This document shows, piece after piece, positions 44,409 to 52,048 of a DNA stretch of 64,000 nt (position 1 is its first letter; the number at the start of each line of letters is the position of its first letter). The position numbers were made by a program, and so were the translations under genes. The notes under the pieces are model-generated. The model had not been told where the DNA came from and did not search any database. It saw nothing but the letters and a program-made list of their open reading frames with translations. Source of the stretch: Asanoa ferruginea (lineage in GTDB: Bacteria; Actinomycetota; Actinomycetes; Mycobacteriales; Micromonosporaceae); the NCBI RefSeq assembly GCF_003387075.1, contig NZ_QUMQ01000001.1, positions 7,564,001 to 7,628,000 of the forward strand, read 5' to 3'.

Positions 44409-45392
44409 TCAGCATGTTCCGTAACGCGATTCTGCCCTCGATGCGCGGGCGAGCACCTGCATGGTGCGGTCGCGAAGTCCTTCGATCTCGGTTGAACTGC
44501 CTCTAACCTCGATGATCAGCTCGGCCGCGGCCAGCAGGTGTTCAAGGGCGATGACGTACTCGTCGAATGGGGCGTCGTCCTGGAACTGATCGAGGAGGGG
44601 TTCGAAATCATCCAGTACCGGCTCGACGAAGGTGGCGGCCCGGTCTGGGTCGCCGTTTCGCTGGATGCACCGTGCCGACTCGATCATCGCTCGTCCCACG
44701 AAGGCGTGACTTTGGCCCAACAGGCGCGTGACGATGCGTCCGACCAGCCCGAGGCCACGCTCCTCGAGCTGCGCATCGGGCCCGGCAGCGAAACTGGCGG
44801 TGACTTGACGCGCGGCCTCGGCGAGCGCGACGCCGTCGACCCATTCCTGGGAGCCCTCCGGGGCACAAGGCCGCCGCCCCAACCGTTTGATGCACGCTTC
44901 GGCTGCGACCGATAGTGACGTCGCCGCTTCGAGGAGGAGTTGGAAGCGCGTCCGTCCGGTCTCCTGCGACGCGACCGCCAAGCGTGCTACCTCGAGCGCA
45001 ACGGCGACATCTTTCGTGCCACGCGTGGGCTTGCCCCGCCTCGCTCGCTCAAGGAGCGCCTCCGCGGACGCTCGTTCCTTGGCCGATGGTCCAACAACAT
45101 CATCATCAACGGGCAACCCGAGCTCGATCCGGTACGAGGTCCACGCCAATGGGTCCTTCACCGGGTCCGGCTCGTTGGCGGGGTTGCCGGACGCGGCGCG
45201 AACGACTCCGCCGGCGACACGATCCATGGCGAGCCGCGCATCGTCGAAGGGCAGGGCGAACCGCTCGGTCAACACGGCAAGGACGTCGGGCCGGCGCGTC
45301 CCCGCCTCGTCCGCCGCTCGCAGGTAGGAGACCAGAGCCCGCGTCGACGTTCCACGAGCGAGACGCACAGTCATGTCGTCTGTCCATTGCAC
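44409..45392 (-). CDS. Uncharacterised helical protein
   Basis: A soluble, Ala-rich helical protein of about 327 residues with no signal peptide or membrane segment and no family I can name. The N-terminal 70 residues look like a small helical domain (STRALVSYLRAADEAG). The region from 130 on has TPR-like amphipathic helices. An alternative ATG lies six codons downstream. It is 70 bp upstream of, and co-directional with, the APH-like kinase gene. Confidence 0.65.
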   Translation of the reverse strand: MQWTDDMTVRLARGTSTRALVSYLRAADEAGTRRPDVLAVLTERFALPFDDARLAMDRVAGGVVRAASGNPANEPDPVKDPLAWTSYRIELGLPVDDDVVGPSAKERASAEALLERARRGKPTRGTKDVAVALEVARLAVASQETGRTRFQLLLEAATSLSVAAEACIKRLGRRPCAPEGSQEWVDGVALAEAARQVTASFAAGPDAQLEERGLGLVGRIVTRLLGQSHAFVGRAMIESARCIQRNGDPDRAATFVEPVLDDFEPLLDQFQDDAPFDEYVIALEHLLAAAELIIEVRGSSTEIEGLRDRTMQVLARASRAESRYGTC

Positions 45393-45561
45393 GACTCGAG
45401 GATGCCCGTCGCGACCTTGAACGACAAACCCGTATCACGGTGCGCGGTTGTGGGTTGTATCCCGCCGTCGAGACGCACCTGCGCAGTCGCCCTGCCTCTG
45501 TCGCCAGGTCGCGCCGAGCGGCGCTGTCGTTCGCTGGGGGCCAACACGCTAGGTTGCTCGG

Positions 45562-46002
45562 ATGAGTCTCCTCGATGACGTCGCGAAGCGTGACAGCTGG
45601 CGATGCTGGGTGTGCGACGAGCCAGTCGACGGCGACGTGTCGGTGAACGACCCGCGTGGTCCCAGCGTCGACAGCCGCACCGCCGACAAGAAGGCCAAGG
45701 TCGCCGAGCGGCTCGCGCACCGTGCCTGCAACACCCGCAAGGGCGCGGTGAAGGTGGTCATCGCCTGGCCGGAGCGGCTGCACGTCGTGGAGCCCGCGCC
45801 GCTGATCACTGTCGCCGAACGGCTCGAACGCAAGGGTGGCCGCGAGTTGGTCGCCCGCTGTCCCAGCAAGAAGGACGCCCAGGAGGCGGCGGACTGGCTG
45901 GTCGACCGGTTCTCACGGCTGGTGCCCGGACTGCCGGTGACCGCGAGCGTCGACGCGGGCGGCGGACAGTTTCTGGTCGCCCTGGCCGCCGGCAGACGCT
46001 GA
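45562..46002 (+). CDS. HNH-like zinc-finger protein
   Basis: This 146-residue protein has CWVCDEP near residue 16 and HRACNTRKG near residue 53. They form a CxxC...HxxCN arrangement typical of HNH-nuclease-like treble-clef domains. A basic central region and a C-terminal alpha/beta segment follow. Nuclease activity is not certain, since the central catalytic HH of classical HNH is not obvious. The 3' end overlaps the convergent Fic gene by 90 bp. Confidence 0.72.
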   Translation: MSLLDDVAKRDSWRCWVCDEPVDGDVSVNDPRGPSVDSRTADKKAKVAERLAHRACNTRKGAVKVVIAWPERLHVVEPAPLITVAERLERKGGRELVARCPSKKDAQEAADWLVDRFSRLVPGLPVTASVDAGGGQFLVALAAGRR

Positions 46003-46644
46003 CCGTTGGCCCTGGTCAGAGAATGCCGCGCGGAACCAGCGGCGGTGAGTGGCGGTGGCGATGCCGTGCACCAGGCGGGCGAAGTCGGCTGCGCCGTCGG
46101 CGTCGTCAGCTCGGCGAACGGTGGTGAGGATGGGGCGCACCTCGTCGAGTTCGACGCCGGCACGCAGCAGCACGAAGTGCAGGACCAAGCCGCCCAGGCG
46201 GGCGTTGCCGTCGTCGTAAGGGTGGAAGAACGCGACATCGAGATAGGCCCGGGCGGCGCGAGCTGTCGCCGGGATCGTCGGGTCAGCGGCTTCCAACAGG
46301 CACGACTCGTACCGTTGCTGGGTGTCGGGGTGTAGCCCGTATCGATCCCGGCCGTTCTTGGCGAAAGCTGGGCCCCGGCGGAAACCGGCGGCGGGGATGC
46401 CGCGCAGCATCGCGTTCCAGCGGGCCGTCAGGTCCGGGATGAGATCGGCGCCGGTCGCCGCCGCAGACCGGACATCGTCGTACGCGGCCAGCAGCAGTCG
46501 CCGCCGTGGTTGGTCCTCGCCGATCGCCGCATGGGCGATGAACCCGTCCCGGACAGCGCGAAGCGGGGTTCGCGGGTGCGGGACGACGTCGCGCCACCGC
46601 ACCTGCTCGCGGACGCGCTGCCAGGTTGTGAGCTGGTCAGGCAC
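45913..46644 (-). CDS. Fic-family protein with altered active-site motif
   Basis: This 243-residue protein has the Fic helical core. The active-site motif reads HPYDDGNARLGG (His141 to Gly152), against HPFx(D/E)GNGRxxR in active AMP transferases. The catalytic His, the acidic residue and GN are kept, but the second Gly is Ala and the last Arg is missing. The GTG at 46644 is chosen because it overlaps the upstream gene by 8 bp and excludes a low-complexity extension. Fic proteins modify targets with AMP or other phosphate groups, often as toxins. The duplicated-domain partner upstream is probably cotranscribed. Confidence 0.8.
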   Translation of the reverse strand: MPDQLTTWQRVREQVRWRDVVPHPRTPLRAVRDGFIAHAAIGEDQPRRRLLLAAYDDVRSAAATGADLIPDLTARWNAMLRGIPAAGFRRGPAFAKNGRDRYGLHPDTQQRYESCLLEAADPTIPATARAARAYLDVAFFHPYDDGNARLGGLVLHFVLLRAGVELDEVRPILTTVRRADDADGAADFARLVHGIATATHRRWFRAAFSDQGQRSASAGGQGDQKLSAARVDARGHRQSGHQP

Positions 46645-47794
46645 CGGCCACCCGCCTGGCAATGCGTTCGGCGACCGAAGCCACGAGTTCCCTGTCCGGC
46701 TCGACCCAGCTGGCGAAACTGCCGCCGACCGCGTGGTCGAGCAACTTCCCGTGCTCGTCGGCGCCGATGCCAGCCGCTTCGAGGAACCAGCGGAGGACGG
46801 CGGTGCAGCAGCTGTACCAGGCGGAGTCGTACTGGGTGCGGTCACCGACCGCGGTCACCAGGTGGGCGACGGCGCGTTCCCAGCCGTCGAGGTCGTCGGC
46901 GGCCAGCGGGAGGAAACGGTCGAACCGTTCGGCGAGCTCGTTCAACCAGTCGCGCCACTCGATCAGCGAGGCGGAGATAACGGCTGCGGTCTCCTGCGGG
47001 GTCGTGACCGAGTGACGGAAACAGCACCAGTTGCCGACCGGCCCGCCATCGAGGTCACCCTCACCGACCGACCAGCGCCAGCCGACCGCCCACAGACCAT
47101 ACCGTTCGGTGAAGCCGATCGATACGCTCTCCAGCCAGAGGTCTCGCAAACGCCAGTCCGCCTCCTGCGCCGGGAGATTCGTGGCGGTGACCAGCTCGGC
47201 GACCATTGCCGCAACCGTCGCCCGGTCGAAGTCCCGCCCTCGCGGATCGACGTCGGCCCAGCTCAGGCTCTCCGGGTGGGGAACACTGCGGGCGAAGCGC
47301 GCGGGGTTGAAGCGGCTGATGCCGGGCGCCTTCACCGCCCGCCAGGCCACCGGCTCGTCGGTGTTGTCAGTCATGGCCGGCGCTGCCGCGGCGAACCGGC
47401 CGCGGGCGTCGGTGGCGAGCTCGACGGTCAGTTCATGCCAGGCCACCAGGGCTCGGGCGAGGCGGTTCAGGGTCTCGGCCGGTGTCGTGATCGTCAGCTC
47501 CACGTCACACCAGATCGGGATGACGCCGCGGCCCGGATAGTCCTCCATCACCACCGTGTGCTGCCAACCGACCGCCCACGCGCCGAAGCGCTCGACCATG
47601 GCCGCCGTCATCCGATCCCACCAGAAATCGGCGAGCCGCCAGTCGGTGCCGGCTTGCGGAACCTCGGCGGCCGGCGGCAGCGACCGCACCAGCTCAGCGA
47701 CGGCTGCCGGGTCGAAGTCAGGGCGGCTGGCGGGGTCGGCGTCACGCCAGGCAAGCAGCCGAAAATCGGGCAGGTGGACCCGGTCCGTGGTCAA
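46637..47794 (-). CDS. Duplicated-domain protein paired with Fic
   Basis: A protein of about 385 residues with two homologous halves (about 5-135 and 170-300). Each contains a DWRL-W stretch followed by ERFGAWAVGW or ERYGLWAVGW and then TTPAET or TTPQET. A helical C-terminus follows. No known family is recognised. The TTG at 47794 follows GGAAGG and is preferred over longer frames that are low-complexity. It overlaps the Fic gene by 8 bp, so the two products probably act together, for example as target, regulator or antitoxin of Fic. Confidence 0.65.
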   Translation of the reverse strand: MTTDRVHLPDFRLLAWRDADPASRPDFDPAAVAELVRSLPPAAEVPQAGTDWRLADFWWDRMTAAMVERFGAWAVGWQHTVVMEDYPGRGVIPIWCDVELTITTPAETLNRLARALVAWHELTVELATDARGRFAAAAPAMTDNTDEPVAWRAVKAPGISRFNPARFARSVPHPESLSWADVDPRGRDFDRATVAAMVAELVTATNLPAQEADWRLRDLWLESVSIGFTERYGLWAVGWRWSVGEGDLDGGPVGNWCCFRHSVTTPQETAAVISASLIEWRDWLNELAERFDRFLPLAADDLDGWERAVAHLVTAVGDRTQYDSAWYSCCTAVLRWFLEAAGIGADEHGKLLDHAVGGSFASWVEPDRELVASVAERIARRVAGA

Positions 47795-47948
47795 TGTGGT
47801 CAGCCTTCCGTTGGACAGCCCACCAGGATATTGGCCGCCGCCTCCATTCGCCGCACCTTTTTGACCACCGGACCAGAGCGGCCATCGGTGCCTCGTCCAA
47901 AAGATGCTGTCATCCACATTGGACAGGTCATGACGGCCGAGCCAAGAT

Positions 47949-48240
47949 GTGCATATGGATACGGAAAGTACGGCCGAGCAGGCCATTGGCGCAGCGGCTG
48001 CCCGCGTTGCCTCGATCGTCGAACACAGGTCTGAGTCAGCGTTTGTCCTGCTCCTTCAGCTAGCCGACCGCCACTTCGCGGACCCGGGGTTCGAGGAAGC
48101 GGGGGACCGAAGTGGGATGGTTCAGCGGCGTGAGGAGCAACGTGCGAGTTCACCCGGACCGCGGGACGGCAATTGCCGACTTCATTTCGCGGCTGGCTGC
48201 CTGGCTGTCGAGACACGAGGTGATCAAGGTCGATGCATAG
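47949..48240 (+). pseudogene. Small gene split by one extra G
   Basis: From GTG 47949 (or ATG 47955) the frame encodes MDTESTAEQAIGAAAARVAS... to FADPGFEEAG. A run of five G at 48101-48105 then throws it out of frame. Removing one G restores a continuous protein: TEVGWFSGVRSNVRV...IADFISRL...EVIKVDA, stop at 48238-48240. The fused product would be about 96 residues, globular and unrecognised. Either a recent frameshift mutation or a sequencing error in the homopolymer would explain it. Confidence 0.55.
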
Positions 48241-48274
48241 CCCGAGTGCCCCAGGCGAGGCGAGGAGGCTACCG

Positions 48275-48760
48275 GTGCTGGACCTCCGCACATTGCGACT
48301 GCTGGCAGCCGCCGTCGCCGCGTCGCTCCTGCTGGCTGGTTGCTACATGGGCGATCCAACGGCGGACCCGGCGGGCGTTGTATCGGTCGACGGGCAGGTC
48401 GCGGCAGTCGTTCCGCAATGCGGCGACGAATACGTCGCGGGGCTGACCATCGAGGAATACCCCTACGAAGAAGACGTCTCCGTGCAGCCGACAAGCCGCG
48501 TGCTGTGGAGCGTGAGCGGAGCCAGGAAGCAGAGGTCGACGGGTCCGTTCGTGATCGGGGATGCGGGACCGTGGAAATCTGAAGCCGTACCGCTCACGGG
48601 ACCCCTACCGGCAATGTTCATGCTGTCGATCACCACCTCGCGAAGGACGGCCGTCAGCGGCATCGAGCAGTCGATGGCCCAGGGGCTCAAGCACGACCAG
48701 GTCCTCGTCGACGGCGCCACGCTCCCGTCCTCGGCCCTCGCCGAGAAATGGGGATGTTAG
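48275..48760 (+). CDS. Small lipoprotein
   Basis: The GTG at 48275 lies six bases after GAGGAGG and encodes 161 residues with a lipoprotein signal (LRLLAAAVAASLLLAGC, lipobox LAGC). The mature domain is about 140 residues, beta-rich, with a second Cys in PQCGDE and a C-terminal Cys. No family is recognised. An upstream ATG at 48233 is in frame but has no ribosome site and would spoil the signal. Confidence 0.7.
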   Translation: MLDLRTLRLLAAAVAASLLLAGCYMGDPTADPAGVVSVDGQVAAVVPQCGDEYVAGLTIEEYPYEEDVSVQPTSRVLWSVSGARKQRSTGPFVIGDAGPWKSEAVPLTGPLPAMFMLSITTSRRTAVSGIEQSMAQGLKHDQVLVDGATLPSSALAEKWGC

Positions 48761-49066
48761 AAGACGCACAGCCTCGGACTGCCCACAACCTGGCCGGCGG
48801 CATCTTGTCCGCGACCACCCAGCGTGAGCACAGGTAACGGCGAGATAACTCCGGGATACAGAATCGCCAATGATCATTAGCATCGAGGCCAACCACGCGG
48901 GCTCGTCTGGGGTTGGGTGGAGGTGTCCATTCTGTAGCGCGACAGGCTGACGTTGTCGTCCACGATGGACAGACCGGCCCCGGTGACGCACCGAACCCGG
49001 CAGCGCCGCGTACGACGAAGATCATCCGATGTTTTTGGGTTTGACCATTTCAGGGAGATCGCGGAG
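48761..49066. other. Non-coding gap before the exported M20 peptidase
   Basis: About 300 bp without a convincing gene on either strand. It is expected to hold the promoter of the M20 peptidase gene; I cannot point to a clear -35/-10 pair. Confidence 0.4.
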
Positions 49067-51997
49067 ATGCGGAAGAAGCCTCTTGCTCTGACACTTGCCA
49101 TGTCATTGCTCCTGTCCATGGGTGTGCCGGCTAACGCGTCCGCGACCAGCTCCGGCAAGGAGCGCTTCCAGCCGAGTGTCACCTACGACCTGTCGGTGAC
49201 CGACGCCGAGCGCGACGCGATCCACGCGGAAGTCGAGGCGTTGGCTGGACGCGTCAACAGCGCGCGGGCGGGGGACGGCAGCTACGACCCGCTCACTCTG
49301 ATCGGGGCGATGCTGGACGGGTCGAGCTATGACTCCATCTCCCGAGGCGGCACGGCCGCGACCGCTTACCCCTTCCCGGTCAGCAACACCGAAGCCAACC
49401 AGAACGAGTACGACCGCAAGGTCGCCAAGCTCGCCTGGGTGGTCAAGCTGGCCACCGACCTGGGGTTCCCGGTGGTCGTGCAACGCCAACCCGACAAGTA
49501 CGTCTACGCGGAGATCGGTGACCCGGACGCCCCGGAGATGGTCATGGCGTTGAGCCACCTCGACTCGCCGACGGCCTCCGTGTCGCCGGCGCAGCTCGCA
49601 CGCTGGCGGGACGCCGATGGCAACCTCGGCACTCCTGGTGCCTACCACTCCCCCTACATCCAGGACGGCTGGGTCTACGGAGCGGGCATGCAGGACGACA
49701 GCGGCCCGACGCTGGCGACGCTGCTCGCGGCCAAGGCGCTGCTCGAGGCGGGGTTGCCCCTCGACCGACGCATCCGCATCGTCATGGGGATCTACGAAGA
49801 CGGCGGTCCCGGCACGCCTTCGACGACGAACACGGCCACCTTCCAGTCCATCCCCTACAACTCGAACCCGACCTTCTATGACAACTGGGCCTACAAGAAC
49901 CTCAACCGCGAAGAGATCCCGATCGCGGCCTACACCTCGGACTCGCGGTTCCCGGTCATCGTCGGCAACTCCGGAGCGGTGACCCCGTCAGTGGCGATGA
50001 GTTTGTCCGCGGACAGTTCCAAGGCCTTCCGGCTGACGGGTGCCACCGCCGGCGTCACCCTGCGCGAATGCGACCCGACCCTCAAGGACATCGCGTACGG
50101 CAGCACCACGCAGGTCGCCTCGCGGGCCATCTTCACCCTCGATGTGGCGGGGGCCAGCTCCGCCCAGCGTAAGCGGTTCGTGTCGGCGATCACCGGTGCC
50201 GCGAAGACGAAGGGCTGGCTCCCCGCCGCCCGCCACACCACGCCCAAGGTGCAGACCACGATCACTGGCGACTCGCTCACGCTGGAGGTCAACACCGATG
50301 TGGCGATGGAGATGCCGACACCGCAATACGGCAGGAACGCCGTCGTGTGGGGAATGTTCCTGCTCTCCCAGGGCCTCGGCACCGTGGGGATCACGGCCGC
50401 CGACATGCAGTTGAAGAAGGCCGCTGACGGCATCGCCGACCTGTTCTTCCGCGACGGTGTCGAAGGCGAAGCGTATATCGGCAAGTACATGGGCATCCCG
50501 GCGAACCTGTTGCGCAACCCGAGCAACGGCACGCCGAACCTGACCTTCGCCCTCATGGGCGGGATCAACTCAGAGACCCCGACGAGCTTCTACACCGACG
50601 CCACCGGCAGCCTCAGCATGCCGATGTTCGTGCGCAGCATGCACGTCACCGCGGCTGACTCCGGCCAGGCGACGGCGGCGGTCACGGCCGCCTTCCAGGC
50701 GAAGGGGTTCACCATCGGTGACCTCGGCTCGCCGATCGGCGCCGGCTTGTACGTCGATCACGACAACCCGCTGACGGCGCTTCAGTTCGGGAGTTACCGA
50801 GCCTCGGTCGAGGGCAACCCGAAGGAGTTCGCGGATCCGAACTCCCTCAAGGACGTGGTCTATCCGCAGGGCACGACCGGCGGCACCCTGGCCAGTAGCT
50901 ACCGCAACAAGATGACCGCCTTCGGCGCCGTGATCCCGGGTAACGAGCGCTGGTGGCACACGGCCAACGAGCGCATGAAGGTCGACTCGGCGGTGCAGAT
51001 GACCAAGATCATGGCCGACGGCATGCTGGAGATGGCCCGCTACTCCGGGCCCGCCGGTGCCAAGTTCATGTCGGCCAACATCCCGGGGCTGAACGCCGAC
51101 CGGTCGGACCTCGACCTGCTCGACGTCACGATCGGCACCTTCAAGGACGCGTCGGCCGCGGTCGGCACGAGCCAGTTGGGCAGCCAGGCCCTGCTCGGCG
51201 CCACGAAATTCAACGTTCCGATGTGGAACGCACGCGGAAACTCGGCCCCGACGGCGTCGGCCTTCGCGCTGGGGCACGCCCCGGGCGGGGTCTACCTGCC
51301 ACTGACCGACACCGAGTATCTGAACAGCACGTACGTGGCGCCGATGCGGCTCGAGTTCAAGGTGGAGCGCCCCGGCTATATGTCGGACCCGGCTTGGGCG
51401 AAGTTCGTCGCCGGCGGCTACGGCGACTTCCAGTTCAACATTCTCGTCGGCGACACGGTTGTGCCGCTGGCAGTTCCCGCGGGGCAGAGTGCCGACAAGT
51501 ATTTCTCCTCGCGCACCTCGGCCAACAACCCCGACGCCATCTACTTGTCGGTGAACCTCGCGATCACCGATGCGCCCTACACCGGGGTGCAGCCCATCCT
51601 CGCGGATTCCAAGACGGACCTCTACACGGTCAATCCGACCTACCTGGCCTCGAACCCGGATCCGTTCCCCGGCCGCGGTGCCATCCAACAGCGGGGCTTC
51701 TTCCAGTTCGGTGACGGGCAGAAGAACGCGGAGTTCTCCTCTCCCGACGCCGTCTACGTGACAGTCGCCAACGCGGTCGTCGGTGCGAAGCCGTCGGCGG
51801 TGGTGAAGAAGCTGACGGGCAACACGAACGCGTTGACCATCACGGTGAAGCAGACCCATGTCGATGGCAGCGAGACACCCGTGACGGCCTCGTTCACCAT
51901 CAAAAACAACGCTGCTGGCACCTACACAGTCGGCGATTACCAGGTGTACGTCGAAACCAAGGGCAACACCCAGGTGCGGTCGATCCACCTCGTGTGA
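49067..51997 (+). CDS. Secreted M20-family (PepV-like) metallopeptidase
   Basis: This 976-residue protein has a Sec signal peptide (residues 1-26) and an M20/PepV-like catalytic region. Metal-ligand motifs are ALSHLDSP (His164, Asp166), GAGMQDDSGP (Asp210) and GIYEDGG (Glu244, taking the place of the usual EE). The last 400 residues extend well beyond a normal M20 peptidase (450-550 residues) and end in an Ig-like beta domain. It probably acts outside the cell on short peptides. GGGAG precedes the ATG at 49067; longer in-frame sequence lacks a signal. A secreted subtilisin gene lies 52 bp downstream, so the two could form a protein-digesting pair. Confidence 0.82.
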   Translation: MRKKPLALTLAMSLLLSMGVPANASATSSGKERFQPSVTYDLSVTDAERDAIHAEVEALAGRVNSARAGDGSYDPLTLIGAMLDGSSYDSISRGGTAATAYPFPVSNTEANQNEYDRKVAKLAWVVKLATDLGFPVVVQRQPDKYVYAEIGDPDAPEMVMALSHLDSPTASVSPAQLARWRDADGNLGTPGAYHSPYIQDGWVYGAGMQDDSGPTLATLLAAKALLEAGLPLDRRIRIVMGIYEDGGPGTPSTTNTATFQSIPYNSNPTFYDNWAYKNLNREEIPIAAYTSDSRFPVIVGNSGAVTPSVAMSLSADSSKAFRLTGATAGVTLRECDPTLKDIAYGSTTQVASRAIFTLDVAGASSAQRKRFVSAITGAAKTKGWLPAARHTTPKVQTTITGDSLTLEVNTDVAMEMPTPQYGRNAVVWGMFLLSQGLGTVGITAADMQLKKAADGIADLFFRDGVEGEAYIGKYMGIPANLLRNPSNGTPNLTFALMGGINSETPTSFYTDATGSLSMPMFVRSMHVTAADSGQATAAVTAAFQAKGFTIGDLGSPIGAGLYVDHDNPLTALQFGSYRASVEGNPKEFADPNSLKDVVYPQGTTGGTLASSYRNKMTAFGAVIPGNERWWHTANERMKVDSAVQMTKIMADGMLEMARYSGPAGAKFMSANIPGLNADRSDLDLLDVTIGTFKDASAAVGTSQLGSQALLGATKFNVPMWNARGNSAPTASAFALGHAPGGVYLPLTDTEYLNSTYVAPMRLEFKVERPGYMSDPAWAKFVAGGYGDFQFNILVGDTVVPLAVPAGQSADKYFSSRTSANNPDAIYLSVNLAITDAPYTGVQPILADSKTDLYTVNPTYLASNPDPFPGRGAIQQRGFFQFGDGQKNAEFSSPDAVYVTVANAVVGAKPSAVVKKLTGNTNALTITVKQTHVDGSETPVTASFTIKNNAAGTYTVGDYQVYVETKGNTQVRSIHLV

Positions 51998-52048
51998 CGT
52001 GCAGGCCGCCCAGTCCGCTATAGCTCGACCCCTCAGGAAGGAGCCGGA

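Noticed and set aside
48877-49182. Minus-strand frames in the gap before the M20 peptidase
   Set aside because: No ribosome site, no family resemblance, and overlap with the M20 signal peptide region.
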